The notes: a model not told the origin generated them from the sequence alone. Counted from the first letter of the stretch, positions 1 through 6,921 are shown. The stretch: 10,670 nucleotides of DNA from an uncultured Gemmiger sp. (GCA_944382805.1 CALWNS010000126.1:1-10670), one strand, 5' to 3'. Translations and numbers: made by a program.

Positions 1-2
1 CC

Positions 3-626
3 TATAAGTGCGCCCCCGGCGGCGACAAAGCCGCCGATGCCATCAACGCCATCATGGGCGCCGAAGCCACCGACCGCCCCAGCCTGCGCGCCGTGGTGCT
101 GTGCAACGGCGGCGAAAACTGCGGCAAGCGCTTTACCTACCAGGGCGTGCAGACCTGCGCCGCCGCGGCCGCCGTGGCCGGCGGCCCCAGCGCCTGCGCC
201 TACGGCTGCCTGGGCCTGGGCGACTGCACCCGCGCGTGTATGTTCGACGCCATCCACGTCGTGAACGGCGTCGCGCTGGTGGACCGCGCCAAGTGTACCG
301 GCTGCACGGCCTGCGTTACGGCCTGCCCGCGCCATGTCATCGATATGAAGCCCATCGCCCCGCAGCCGGTGGTCAAGTGCATGAACACCGAGCGCGGCGC
401 GGCGGTGAACCAGGCCTGCAAGGTGGGCTGCATCGCCTGCGGCCTGTGCGTCAAGAACTGCCCGCAGCAGGCCATCTTCCTCAAAAACAATGTGGCTGTC
501 ATCGACTACACCAAGTGCAACGGCTGCGGCACCTGCGTGACCAAGTGCCCCAAAAAGGCCATCCACTGGGTCGAGGGCAAGCCCGCCGCCATCGACGCCC
601 CGGTCCCCGCGCCGGAAGTGCGCTGA
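3..626 (+). CDS. rnfB: Rnf electron transport complex subunit RnfB, 5'-truncated
   Basis: This is the C-terminal 207 residues of an iron-sulfur subunit; the start lies before the window. Its first residues (YKCAPGG) match the last cysteine and the CxPGG tail of the 4Fe-4S domain typical of RnfB. A cysteine-rich stretch follows (C65, C69, C75, C79), then three CxxCxxCxxxCP ferredoxin motifs at about residues 98-109, 143-154 and 172-183. RnfB is known to receive electrons from reduced ferredoxin and pass them into the membrane-bound Rnf complex, which couples ferredoxin:NAD+ oxidoreduction to ion pumping; it faces the cytoplasm. In Clostridia rnfB is usually the last gene of rnfCDGEAB, and the strong terminator nine bases after the stop fits that. 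The tail after residue 190 (rich in A, P and V) is a flexible extension. Identity is secure from the motif order, although only part of the gene is visible. Confidence 0.9.
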   Translation, partial: YKCAPGGDKAADAINAIMGAEATDRPSLRAVVLCNGGENCGKRFTYQGVQTCAAAAAVAGGPSACAYGCLGLGDCTRACMFDAIHVVNGVALVDRAKCTGCTACVTACPRHVIDMKPIAPQPVVKCMNTERGAAVNQACKVGCIACGLCVKNCPQQAIFLKNNVAVIDYTKCNGCGTCVTKCPKKAIHWVEGKPAAIDAPVPAPEVR

Positions 627-634
627 ACAAGGCC

Positions 635-670
635 AAAAGGCGCAGACCCGGCCGGGCCTGCGCCTTTTTT
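635..670 (+). terminator. Intrinsic terminator after rnfB
   Basis: An 11-bp stem pairs 635-645 (AAAAGGCGCAG) with 658-668, and six T residues lie at 665-670. The 12-base loop itself contains a short CCC/GGG inner stem. It lies just past the rnfB stop and probably ends the rnf operon. Confidence 0.9.
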
Positions 671-703
671 GCACCCTGTACGCCCAAAGGAAGGAGCATT
701 CCC

Positions 704-1735
704 ATGGTCAAGACCGTCGAGATCGTCAGTTTATCCGCCGGCACGCTGGGCGAGGAGTTTGTCAAACATGAACTGGACATCGGCCTCGAACGCCTGCGCG
801 CGTATGGCCTTAACGTCAAGTTCGCCCCGCACGCGCTGGCCGGGCGGGCGTATATCGCCGCCCACCCGGAGGCCCGCGCCGCCGACCTGCTGGCCGCTTT
901 CCGCGACCCGGCGGTCGATATGATCCTGTGCGCCATCGGCGGGGACGATACCTACCGCCTGCTGCCGTACCTGTTCGGGCACGACGAGCTGAAAAACGCC
1001 GTCAGCCGCAAAATTTTCCTTGGCTTTTCGGATACGACCGCCAACCACCTGATGCTGCACAAAGTCGGCCTGCCCACCTTCTACGGCCAGTCCTTCTTGG
1101 CCGATGTCTGCGAACTCGGCCGCGAGATGCTGCCTTATACCCGCCAATATTTCGAGGAGCTGCTGCGCACCGGCACGATCCGCCGGGTGACGCCCAGCGC
1201 CGTCTGGTACGACGGCCGCAGCGATTTTTCACCCGCCGCCGTCGGCACCGATATGCCCGCCCACAAAAACGGGGGCTTCCGCCTTTTGCAGGGCGCGCCG
1301 CGCTTTGCGGGGCCGATCCTGGGCGGCTGCATCGACACGCTGTTCGATTTGTTCGACAACACCCGCTACGCCGATTCGGTAAAGACCTGCCGCCGCTACG
1401 GCCTGTTCCCGCCGGCCGCGGACTGGCGCGGGCGCATCCTGCTGCTGGAGACCAGCGAGGAACAGCCCGCACCGGAAAAGTTCCGCCGCATGGTCGCGGC
1501 GCTCAAGGCGGCCGGCGTGTTCGCCGCCGTCTCCGGCGTGCTGGTCGGCAAGCCGATGGACGAAAAATACCAGGCCGAATACCACGCCATCCTGCGCGAG
1601 GTCATCGACGACCCGGCCCTGCCCGTCCTGGCCAACCTCAACATCGGCCACGCCACCCCGCGCTGCATCCTGCCCTTCGGCGTTCCCGCCGCCGTGGACG
1701 CCGAAGCCCAGACCATCACGTTTGCCGGGAACTGA
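704..1735 (+). CDS. LD-carboxypeptidase, peptidase family S66, MccF-like
   Basis: This 343-residue protein has the fold signature of S66 serine peptidases. The likely nucleophile is Ser109 in GFSDTT, with Glu249 in LLLETSEE and His316 in NIGHATP, which match the Ser-Glu-His triad of LdcA and MccF in order and spacing. IGGDDTYRLLPYL (78-90) is the MccF-type version of the strand before the nucleophile. Known family members either remove the terminal D-Ala from tetrapeptides during murein recycling or cleave the amide of microcin C-type toxins. The sequence favours the MccF-like branch, but the substrate cannot be read from it. There is no signal peptide, so it is cytoplasmic. The start at 704 has AAGGAG at 691-696. 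Only 33 bases separate it from the preceding terminator and I see no promoter there, so expression may come from readthrough. Confidence 0.88.
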   Translation: MVKTVEIVSLSAGTLGEEFVKHELDIGLERLRAYGLNVKFAPHALAGRAYIAAHPEARAADLLAAFRDPAVDMILCAIGGDDTYRLLPYLFGHDELKNAVSRKIFLGFSDTTANHLMLHKVGLPTFYGQSFLADVCELGREMLPYTRQYFEELLRTGTIRRVTPSAVWYDGRSDFSPAAVGTDMPAHKNGGFRLLQGAPRFAGPILGGCIDTLFDLFDNTRYADSVKTCRRYGLFPPAADWRGRILLLETSEEQPAPEKFRRMVAALKAAGVFAAVSGVLVGKPMDEKYQAEYHAILREVIDDPALPVLANLNIGHATPRCILPFGVPAAVDAEAQTITFAGN

Positions 1736-1746
1736 ACCCGTAAAAG

Positions 1747-1791
1747 CCCCCGCCGCCGCTGCGCAGAACGCAGCGGCGGCGGGGGATTTTT
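1747..1791 (+). terminator. Strong terminator between convergent genes
   Basis: A perfect 17-bp GC-rich stem pairs 1747-1763 with 1769-1785 across a 5-base loop and is followed by TTTTT at 1787-1791. Read on the minus strand, the same stem is followed by a short TTTT run (complement of 1742-1745), so it probably also ends the convergent nucleotidyltransferase transcript. It is mainly a plus-strand terminator. Confidence 0.93.
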
Positions 1792-1824
1792 GCTATGTAA
1801 GGTGGAAAGGGCGGGGCCGGGCGC

Positions 1825-2763
1825 TCAAAACAGCCGGTCCTTCGGGTACAGCCCTTCCTGCGCCATGCGGGCCAGCGCGGCGGACAGGGCGGGCTTGTCG
1901 GCGCGGTAGGTGATGCCGTACCACTTGTCCGCGCTGGTCAGCACGGTCACTTCGGCCGCGCCGTCGGCCAGCGCGGCGGTCACCACGCTGGGCAGGTAGT
2001 ATTCGCATTTCAGCGGGTTTTCCGGCAGGTTCGCCTGCAAAAACGCCGCGAACCCCGCCTGCGCGCGGGTCAGGAAATCCGGCGTAAAGCCCCACAGGTT
2101 CATCGATACGACCGTGTTTTCCGCCAGCGGCGTCCAGCTTGCGCCGCCGTCCTCGGTATAGGCGATGCCCCCCGCCCGCTTTTCGATGCGGGTGCGCTCG
2201 GTCACGCGCACCAGGCGGCCGCGCCCGTCCACTTCGCACACGCCGCGGCTCACCGAGCCGTTCTCGCTCACCGTGTTGCCCAGCCAAAAGCCCACCATGG
2301 CCCACGGCGCGGGCGCGCCGGCCGCCGTGTCGGCGGCGGCCAGGTGTTCGTAAATCAGGCGGAAGCCGGTGGGGCCGTAATAGTCGTCGGCATTGATCAC
2401 GGCAAACGGCGCGTCGATGGCCTCGGCCGCCGCCAGCACGGCGTGCGCGGTGCCCCACGGCTTTTCCCGCCCCTGGGGGACCGCAAAGCCGGCCGGCAGC
2501 TTGTCCAGCGTCTGGTAGGCGTAGCGCACCTCCAGCCCGGCGGCCGCGGCCCGCGCGCCCACGCTTTCGCGGAACGCCTGGTCGATCTCCGGCTTGATGA
2601 TAAACACCACCGTCTTGAACCCGGCGCGGCGCGCGTCGTACAGGCTGTAGTCCAAAATGGCTTCGCCGTGCGGGCCTACCGGGTCGATCTGCTTCAGCCC
2701 GCCGTAGCGGCTGCCCATGCCGGCGGCCATCACCGCCAAAACGGGTTCGTTCTTATTCGGCAT
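1825..2763 (-). CDS. Sugar-phosphate nucleotidyltransferase family protein
   Basis: This 312-residue cytoplasmic protein has the NTP-transferase fold of enzymes that make NDP-sugars from an NTP and a sugar 1-phosphate. The nucleotide-binding loop is at residues 13-19 (AAGMGSR), though the usual proline-rich continuation is replaced by YGGLKQIDPVG. KPWGTAHAVL at 101-110 corresponds to the GTA(x)A base-binding motif. NADD at 124-127 supplies the Mg-binding aspartate, and MNLWGF near 221-226 and DKWYGITYRAD near 279-289 resemble the later active-site strands. The sugar is unknown, and no sugar-modifying gene sits beside it. The start at 2763 has AAGGAG six bases upstream (complement of 2770-2775). 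It is transcribed alone from its own promoter and runs head-on into the LD-carboxypeptidase gene. A MobA-like or choline/sugar-phosphate activating role is an alternative. Confidence 0.82.
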   Translation of the reverse strand: MPNKNEPVLAVMAAGMGSRYGGLKQIDPVGPHGEAILDYSLYDARRAGFKTVVFIIKPEIDQAFRESVGARAAAAGLEVRYAYQTLDKLPAGFAVPQGREKPWGTAHAVLAAAEAIDAPFAVINADDYYGPTGFRLIYEHLAAADTAAGAPAPWAMVGFWLGNTVSENGSVSRGVCEVDGRGRLVRVTERTRIEKRAGGIAYTEDGGASWTPLAENTVVSMNLWGFTPDFLTRAQAGFAAFLQANLPENPLKCEYYLPSVVTAALADGAAEVTVLTSADKWYGITYRADKPALSAALARMAQEGLYPKDRLF

Positions 2764-2820
2764 CTTGTGCTCCTTCCGCGGCGCGCCGCAGCGCGCCCTG
2801 CGTTTATGGCGTTTCTTTCT

Positions 2821-2849
2821 ATCTTACACGTTTTGCGCCCCGCTGTCAA
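2821..2849 (-). promoter_or_regulatory. Sigma-A promoter for the nucleotidyltransferase gene
   Basis: Read on the minus strand, TTGACA (complement of 2844-2849) is followed after exactly 17 bases by TAAGAT (complement of 2821-2826). The -35 is perfect and the -10 differs at two positions. It predicts a leader of about 50 bases before the start at 2763. Confidence 0.87.
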
Positions 2850-2890
2850 GCGCCTGCGCCCGCAAAAGGGGCCGGGAGCCGCATAAAGAG

Positions 2891-2914
2891 TACAAATATT
2901 ACAAATTGTACAAA
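2891..2914 (+). repeat. Three TACAAA repeats at 9-bp period
   Basis: TACAAA occurs at 2891-2896, 2900-2905 and 2909-2914, each exactly nine bases apart. The middle copy also forms a small inverted repeat, TACAA-A-TTGTA (2900-2910). The block is an AT-rich island in a GC-rich genome, between the two divergent promoters (about 40 bp upstream of the nucleotidyltransferase -35 and 50 bp upstream of the carD -35). It could be a regulator site or simply AT-rich promoter DNA. Confidence 0.45.
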
Positions 2915-2963
2915 AACAGTCCGCCCGTCTGTGCGCAAAGATACACAAAAAAGCGCGCTTTCA

Positions 2964-2992
2964 TTTGCAGCAGCGAAAAAATGTGCTATACT
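2964..2992 (+). promoter_or_regulatory. Extended -10 promoter for the CarD-like gene
   Basis: TTTGCA (2964-2969) and TATACT (2987-2992) are separated by 17 bases, and the -10 is preceded by TGC, an extended -10 element. Transcription would begin near 2999 and leave a leader of roughly 43 bases. Confidence 0.82.
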
Positions 2993-3041
2993 GATAAAAA
3001 AGAAAGTTGCTGTGTTTTGCGTAAGATGAAAGTGTGAAAGT

Positions 3042-3542
3042 ATGTACCAGGCAGGGGATATCGTCATTTACGGCGCGCAGGGCATCTGCCGCATCGAAGC
3101 GGTCGGCCCGCTCGAACTGCCCATCGGGCCGCCGGGGGCGCTGTACTACACGCTGCGCTCCTATTACCGGCCGGAGCTGGTCATCTACGCCCCGGTGGAG
3201 GGCCGGGCCATCGTGCTGCGCGACCCGCTCACCCGCGCCCAGCCCGAGGAAGTCCTGCGCGACCTGCTCGCCGTGCCCGAACTGCAGGTGCAGGCGGAAA
3301 AGCAGCGCGAAGCCGCCTACCGCGGCGTGCTGCACGGCTGCGACTGCCGCGCGCTGGCCGGGCTGATCAAGGCCCTGCGCCGCCGGCGGGCGGCCCGCGC
3401 CCGCCAGGGCCGCCGCCCCACCGGCCTGGACGACCGCTACCTGCGCCTGGCCGAGGAACAGCTCTACGGCGAGCTGGGCTATGTGCTGGGCGTTGCGCGG
3501 GCGGACGCCCCGGCCTACTTCCGGGCGCGCCTGGGGGAGTAA
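3042..3542 (+). CDS. CarD/CdnL-family RNA polymerase-binding regulator
   Basis: This 166-residue protein starts with the Tudor-like RNA-polymerase-interaction domain of CarD, CdnL and the TRCF N-terminus (GDIVIYGAQGICRIEAV at 5-21; YYTLRSYYRPELVIYAPVE at 35-53). A helical C-terminal DNA-binding region follows, with the family pattern L-x-G-x-D near 97-101, a basic helix RRRRAARARQGRR at 113-125 and LAEEQLYGELGYVLG at 136-150. Known relatives bind the RNA polymerase beta subunit and stabilise open promoter complexes, notably at rRNA promoters. The protein contains no tryptophan at all, although a tryptophan that wedges at the -10 edge is important in the mycobacterial and Thermus proteins. The start is the first possible one, because an in-frame stop lies at 3027; the ribosome binding site is weak (GAAAG only). 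The gene is monocistronic with its own promoter and terminator. Confidence 0.87.
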   Translation: MYQAGDIVIYGAQGICRIEAVGPLELPIGPPGALYYTLRSYYRPELVIYAPVEGRAIVLRDPLTRAQPEEVLRDLLAVPELQVQAEKQREAAYRGVLHGCDCRALAGLIKALRRRRAARARQGRRPTGLDDRYLRLAEEQLYGELGYVLGVARADAPAYFRARLGE

Positions 3543-3580
3543 AAGCCCCGCCAAAGCCCGCCGATATTTTACAATTCCAT

Positions 3581-3626
3581 GCCGCCGCGCCGTGCCGCCC
3601 CAAAAGCACGGTGCGGCGGCTTTTTT
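3581..3626 (+). terminator. Intrinsic terminator after the CarD-like gene
   Basis: A 15-bp stem, with one G-U pair, joins 3581-3595 to 3606-3620 across a 10-base loop. Six T residues follow at 3621-3626. Confidence 0.92.
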
Positions 3627-3631
3627 GCCCT

Positions 3632-3652
3632 GCCGGCCCGCCGCGGGCCGGC
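3632..3652 (+). other. GC-rich hairpin between terminator and promoter
   Basis: GCCGGCCCG (3632-3640) and its exact complement at 3644-3652 form a 9-bp stem with a CCG loop just after the previous terminator. It has no clean T-tract (GTTGCTTTT follows) and ends one base before the -35 of the next promoter. It may be a backup terminator or an operator-like palindrome. Confidence 0.5.
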
Positions 3653-3653
3653 G

Positions 3654-3682
3654 TTGCTTTTATCCGGCGGGTGGTGTACAAT
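3654..3682 (+). promoter_or_regulatory. Promoter of the thiol-ligase operon
   Basis: TTGCTT (3654-3659) and TACAAT (3677-3682) have 17-bp spacing, close to the sigma-A consensus. The predicted start of transcription, near 3689, gives a leader of about 63 bases. No other promoter of this quality is visible before the vanS-vanG gap, so this one may serve every gene from 3753 to 9262. Confidence 0.8.
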
Positions 3683-3702
3683 ACAAACAGGTATGCGCCG
3701 CG

Positions 3703-3739
3703 CCCGCCCCGGGTATGCTGATGGTAAACGACGGGCGGG
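3703..3739 (+). other. Leader hairpin abutting the ribosome binding site
   Basis: CCCGCCC (3703-3709) pairs with GGGCGGG (3733-3739) across a 23-base loop. The stem ends two bases before the AGGAGG at 3742-3747. It could modulate ribosome access, but at this GC content a 7-bp stem may arise by chance. Confidence 0.35.
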
Positions 3740-3752
3740 ACAGGAGGTTATT

Positions 3753-4979
3753 TTGGCAAACCAAAAAAAACAAAAAGATGCGATGGTCAGCTATTTCCGC
3801 GCCGGCTGCAAGCCGGAGGGCAAGCTGACCCTGGGGCTGGAAGTAGAACATTTCCTCACCCATACGAACGGCGCGCCCGCCTCTTTTGCCGAGGTGCAGG
3901 CCGTGCTGGCGGCGCTGTGCGCCCCGGGCGACACGCCGCTTGTACAGGACGGCGAAACGGTGGGCCTGCAAAGCGAAGGCTGGCTGCTCACGCTGGAGCC
4001 GGCCGCCCAGCTGGAGATCAGCATCCCCCCGCAGGCGGACGTGGGCGCGCTGATGGCCGTGTACGAAGCGTTCGCGGCGCAGCTGCGCAAGGCGGCGGCC
4101 CCGCTGGGCCTGCGCGTGTGGAACCTGGGCTACCACCCCGCCTGCCTGGCGCAGCAGCTGCCCCTGATCCCCAAAAAGCGCTACGAGATCATGGACCGCT
4201 ACCTGCAAAAGCGCGGCCGCCACGGCGTGCAGATGATGCGGGGCACCGCCTCCACCCAGATCTCGATCGATTATTTCAGCGAGCAGGACTTTGTGCGCAA
4301 ATACCGCGCGGCCTGCCTGCTGGCGCCGCTCTTTGCCCTGCTGACCGACAACGCCCCCGTCTACGAGGGGCAGAACAACCGCAGCGCCAGCGTGCGCACC
4401 GCCATCTGGAACGATGTGGACGCCGACCGCTGCGGCATACCGCCCATGCTGATGGACGCGGATTTCGGCTTTGCGTCTTATGCCGAGTATGTGCTGCAAA
4501 AGCCGCTCGTCGTCTCCCGCCGCGGCCCGCGCACCGAGGGCGTGGGCCGCAAGTCGGCGTTCGAGGTTTACCCCTCCGGCCTGGACCGGGCCGAGATCGA
4601 ACAGGTGCTTTCGATGTTTTTCTTTGACGTGCGGCTGAAAAACTACCTGGAGATCCGCGTGGCGGACAGTATGCCCGCCGCCTATATCGCCGGCTATGCC
4701 GAGATCGTCAAAGCCATATTCTCCAGCCGCGCGGCGCAGGAAAACGTGCTGCGCCACTACGCCGGGGCCACCGTGGCTTCCATCGAAGCCGCCAAGCTGG
4801 GCATCTGCTGCCACGGCTACCAGGCCCAGGTCTACGGCCGCCCGGTGGCCGAGGAGATCGCCTGGCTGCTGGCCCAGGCCAAGAGCCGCATCACCACCCC
4901 CGGCGCGCGCCGCCGGCTGGAACCGCTGGCCGCCCTGGCCGCCAACAAAAAAACTTTGCGGGAGGAGATCCCCCTATGA
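3753..4979 (+). CDS. Glutamate-cysteine ligase, GCS2 family (gshA-like)
   Basis: This 408-residue protein carries the signature of GCS2-type gamma-glutamylcysteine ligases: GLEVEHF at 28-34, EPAAQLEIS at 82-90, MMRGTASTQISIDY at 161-174 and a late acidic/basic pair in YLEIRVADSMP (E300, R302). The family joins the gamma-carboxylate of glutamate to cysteine (or another amine) using ATP, in the cytoplasm. The start is TTG at 3753, preceded five bases upstream by a perfect AGGAGG (3742-3747). Reading further upstream would run through the previous terminator, and ATG 3783 has no binding site. Its stop overlaps the next start (ATGA), so the ATP-grasp product is translationally coupled. That coupling suggests the dipeptide is passed on and is not the end product. 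The exact amine acceptor is not proven; EgtA-like or other gamma-glutamyl ligases are alternatives. Confidence 0.85.
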   Translation: MANQKKQKDAMVSYFRAGCKPEGKLTLGLEVEHFLTHTNGAPASFAEVQAVLAALCAPGDTPLVQDGETVGLQSEGWLLTLEPAAQLEISIPPQADVGALMAVYEAFAAQLRKAAAPLGLRVWNLGYHPACLAQQLPLIPKKRYEIMDRYLQKRGRHGVQMMRGTASTQISIDYFSEQDFVRKYRAACLLAPLFALLTDNAPVYEGQNNRSASVRTAIWNDVDADRCGIPPMLMDADFGFASYAEYVLQKPLVVSRRGPRTEGVGRKSAFEVYPSGLDRAEIEQVLSMFFFDVRLKNYLEIRVADSMPAAYIAGYAEIVKAIFSSRAAQENVLRHYAGATVASIEAAKLGICCHGYQAQVYGRPVAEEIAWLLAQAKSRITTPGARRRLEPLAALAANKKTLREEIPL

Positions 4980-6322
4980 TGGATATGCCCAAAAACGCCC
5001 AGGCGCTGAACCTGGCCTACCTGGCCCGCGCCGAGCGCGACCCCGCCGCCCTGCGCCGCGACTTTGACGCCATGGTGCTGTATATGAAAGGCTGCACCGC
5101 CATCCACCACGGCGAGTATGTGCGCAGCTGCTATATGCCCAAGCTTTTTACCGAAAGCCAGTTTGCCGCCCTGTGCGCCGATATGCGCGTCTTGTACGGC
5201 ATTTTTGCCAAGGTCATGGAGGCGTTTTTTGCCGACGAGGGCTACCGCGCGCTGTTCGGCTTTGACGCGGCGGCGCTGGACCTGATCCTGCACGCAGCCC
5301 GCAGCGCCGCCATGCTGCCCATGGCCCGCATCGACTTTTTCTATAACGAGTTGACCGGCGACTATACGTTCTGCGAGTTCAACACCGACGGCAGCTCCGC
5401 CATGAACGAGGACCGCGAACTGCACAACGCCCAGCGCCTGTCCGAAGGGTACCGTACCTTTACGGCCGGCCGCCGCACCCGCCGCTGCGAACTGTTCGAC
5501 AGCTGGGTGGATACGGTGCTGCGCATCTGGCAGCGCAGCCGCCGCGCCGCCGCCGGCGCGCAGCCGGCCGTGGCCATCGTTGATTACCTGGAAAACGGCT
5601 CGGTCAACGAGTTCGAGATCTTCCGCCGCCGGTTCGAAGCCCGCGGCCTGCCCGCCGAAGTCTGCGATGTGCGCGCGCTGCGCTGGGACGGCCATACCCT
5701 GACCGGCCCGGCGGGGCGGCCCATCGATATCCTTTACCGCCGCGCCGTCACCTGCGATGTGCTGGACCGCCTGGGCGAAAGCCAGGCCCTGCTGGCGGCC
5801 GAACGCGCGCGGGCCGTGCTGGTCCTGGGCGACTTCCACACCCAGATCGTACACAACAAACAGCTGTTCCGTATGCTGCACCGCCCCGAAACGCAGGCCC
5901 TGCTCACGGCGGCCGAGCGGCAGTATATCCGCGACCACGTGCCCTACACGGTCGAATATACCCCCGCCCTGGCCGAAAAAGTCCTGGCCGAAAAAGACCG
6001 CTGGATCCTGAAACCGGCCGATTCCTACGCTTCGCGCGGGGTACACGCGGGCGTGGAATGCACGCCCGAACAGTGGCGGGCCGTGGTGCGGGACACGCCG
6101 GCCGAAGGCGTGCTGCTGCAGGCGTTCCATATGCCGTTCGTCAGCGAAAATTACGGCTACGATACGGCCGGCCGCTTTGGCCGCCACCGCTACTACAACC
6201 TGACCGGCCTGTATGTGTACGACGGCGTGCCGCAGGGGCTGTATTCCCGCGTTTCCCTTAGCCCCATCATCTCCAGCCAGTACAGCGAAAAAACGCTGCC
6301 CACCCTGCTCGTGCAGGACTAA
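4976..6322 (+). CDS. Circularly permuted ATP-grasp ligase, glutathionylspermidine-synthase type
   Basis: The 448 residues resemble the synthetase half of glutathionylspermidine synthase and related circularly permuted ATP-grasp proteins. ARIDFFYNELTGDYTFCEFNTDG at 117-139 holds the Mg/ATP acidic residues (D120, E134, N136, D138), IDILYRRAVTCDVLD lies at 250-264, and WILKPADSYASRGVHAG at 343-359 is the ATP-binding lysine and glycine-rich loop. There is no amidase domain, unlike E. coli Gsp. These enzymes activate a carboxylate as acyl-phosphate and join it to an amine. Placed directly after a gamma-glutamylcysteine ligase (4-base overlap, GGAGGAG at 4961-4967), the likely substrate is gamma-glutamylcysteine or another gamma-glutamyl compound; the amine is unknown. 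It could be a non-homologous glutathione synthase or could make a new thiol. It is not a GshB, GshF or D-Ala-D-Ala ligase. Confidence 0.8.
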   Translation: MMDMPKNAQALNLAYLARAERDPAALRRDFDAMVLYMKGCTAIHHGEYVRSCYMPKLFTESQFAALCADMRVLYGIFAKVMEAFFADEGYRALFGFDAAALDLILHAARSAAMLPMARIDFFYNELTGDYTFCEFNTDGSSAMNEDRELHNAQRLSEGYRTFTAGRRTRRCELFDSWVDTVLRIWQRSRRAAAGAQPAVAIVDYLENGSVNEFEIFRRRFEARGLPAEVCDVRALRWDGHTLTGPAGRPIDILYRRAVTCDVLDRLGESQALLAAERARAVLVLGDFHTQIVHNKQLFRMLHRPETQALLTAAERQYIRDHVPYTVEYTPALAEKVLAEKDRWILKPADSYASRGVHAGVECTPEQWRAVVRDTPAEGVLLQAFHMPFVSENYGYDTAGRFGRHRYYNLTGLYVYDGVPQGLYSRVSLSPIISSQYSEKTLPTLLVQD

Positions 6323-6354
6323 AACCGCATGAAACCCCGCCTTTTGGCCGATAC

Positions 6355-6370
6355 TGTGTTAAGAAACACA
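6355..6370 (+). other. Short AU-rich hairpin before the DinB gene
   Basis: TGTGTT (6355-6360) pairs with AACACA (6365-6370) over an AAGA loop, directly before the AAGGAGG of the next gene. It is weak. It may help keep the ribosome binding site open or mark an RNA-processing point in the only sizeable gap (60 bases) of the thiol module. Confidence 0.35.
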
Positions 6371-6382
6371 AAGGAGGGCCAT

Positions 6383-6904
6383 ATGCGGGAAACTTCCTAC
6401 CATGCCATTCTGACCGAAATGACGGTGCGCGCCTTGTGGGAAACGCAGAACGTCATCGACTGCATCCCCAACGAACTGTGGCAAAAAACCTACGGCGGCG
6501 CGCCGCTGTGGCAGCACGTCTACCATATGCTGCACGCGCTGGACCAGTGGTTCATCAACCCGCGGGCCGATGATTTCATCGAACCGCCCATCCACACCCC
6601 GCGCCTGCAGGACCTGGCCATCTACCCGGCCGTGCGCCTGAGCCGCCGCCAGCTGGACGAGTACCTGTACACCATCAAGGCCAAGCTTTCGCTGTACCTG
6701 ACCGCCCTGCATGACGAGGACCTGCTGCAGCGCCCCGACCGCTGCGAATGGACCCGCCTGACGCTGATCCTGGCCCAGTACCGCCACCTGCACCGCCACC
6801 TGGGGATGCTGATGGGCTTTGTGCTGGCCGAGACCGGCCTGTGCCCGCGCACGCTGGCCCTGGGGGAGGAGATCCCCCGCGGCCCCTACGACCCCTATGC
6901 ATAA
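6383..6904 (+). CDS. DinB/YfiT-fold protein, probable thiol-dependent metalloenzyme
   Basis: This 173-residue, mostly helical protein has the DinB-like four-helix pattern with its three metal-binding histidines. The first is near residue 48 (W43-QHVYHMLHALDQW); the others are H135 and H139 in HLHRHLG, the family's HxxxH spacing. Proteins of this fold include bacillithiol S-transferases, mycothiol-dependent isomerases and the DinB domain of EgtB, which use a divalent metal and a small thiol to modify electrophiles. This one has no fused sulfatase-modifying-factor domain. It follows two genes predicted to make a thiol, which supports a thiol-using role by inference. The chosen ATG has AGGAGG five bases upstream (6372-6377); ATG 6329 is in frame but lacks a binding site. 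A metal-binding protein of unrelated function remains possible. Confidence 0.78.
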   Translation: MRETSYHAILTEMTVRALWETQNVIDCIPNELWQKTYGGAPLWQHVYHMLHALDQWFINPRADDFIEPPIHTPRLQDLAIYPAVRLSRRQLDEYLYTIKAKLSLYLTALHDEDLLQRPDRCEWTRLTLILAQYRHLHRHLGMLMGFVLAETGLCPRTLALGEEIPRGPYDPYA

Positions 6905-6921
6905 CGCCAAGGAGAAACTGT

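Noticed and set aside
8..703. In-frame extension of the LD-carboxypeptidase through the rnfB region
   Set aside because: That part is an arginine- and proline-rich shadow of rnfB in another frame and crosses a terminator; ATG 704 has a good ribosome binding site.
3579..3752. Upstream ATG start for the gamma-glutamyl ligase at 3579
   Set aside because: It lies within the carD terminator and upstream of the operon promoter; TTG 3753 with AGGAGG is better.
3660..6187. Very long open frames on the minus strand opposite the thiol-ligase genes (384 and 451 codons)
   Set aside because: They are typical of GC-rich coding DNA read antisense, have low-complexity A/G/V/R/H-rich translations, lack ribosome binding sites and show no family motifs, while the plus-strand genes are clearly real.
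6383..6904. DNA-damage-inducible role suggested by the name DinB
   Set aside because: The name is historical for this fold; the histidine pattern and neighbours point to metal- and thiol-dependent chemistry, and it is unrelated to DNA polymerase IV.
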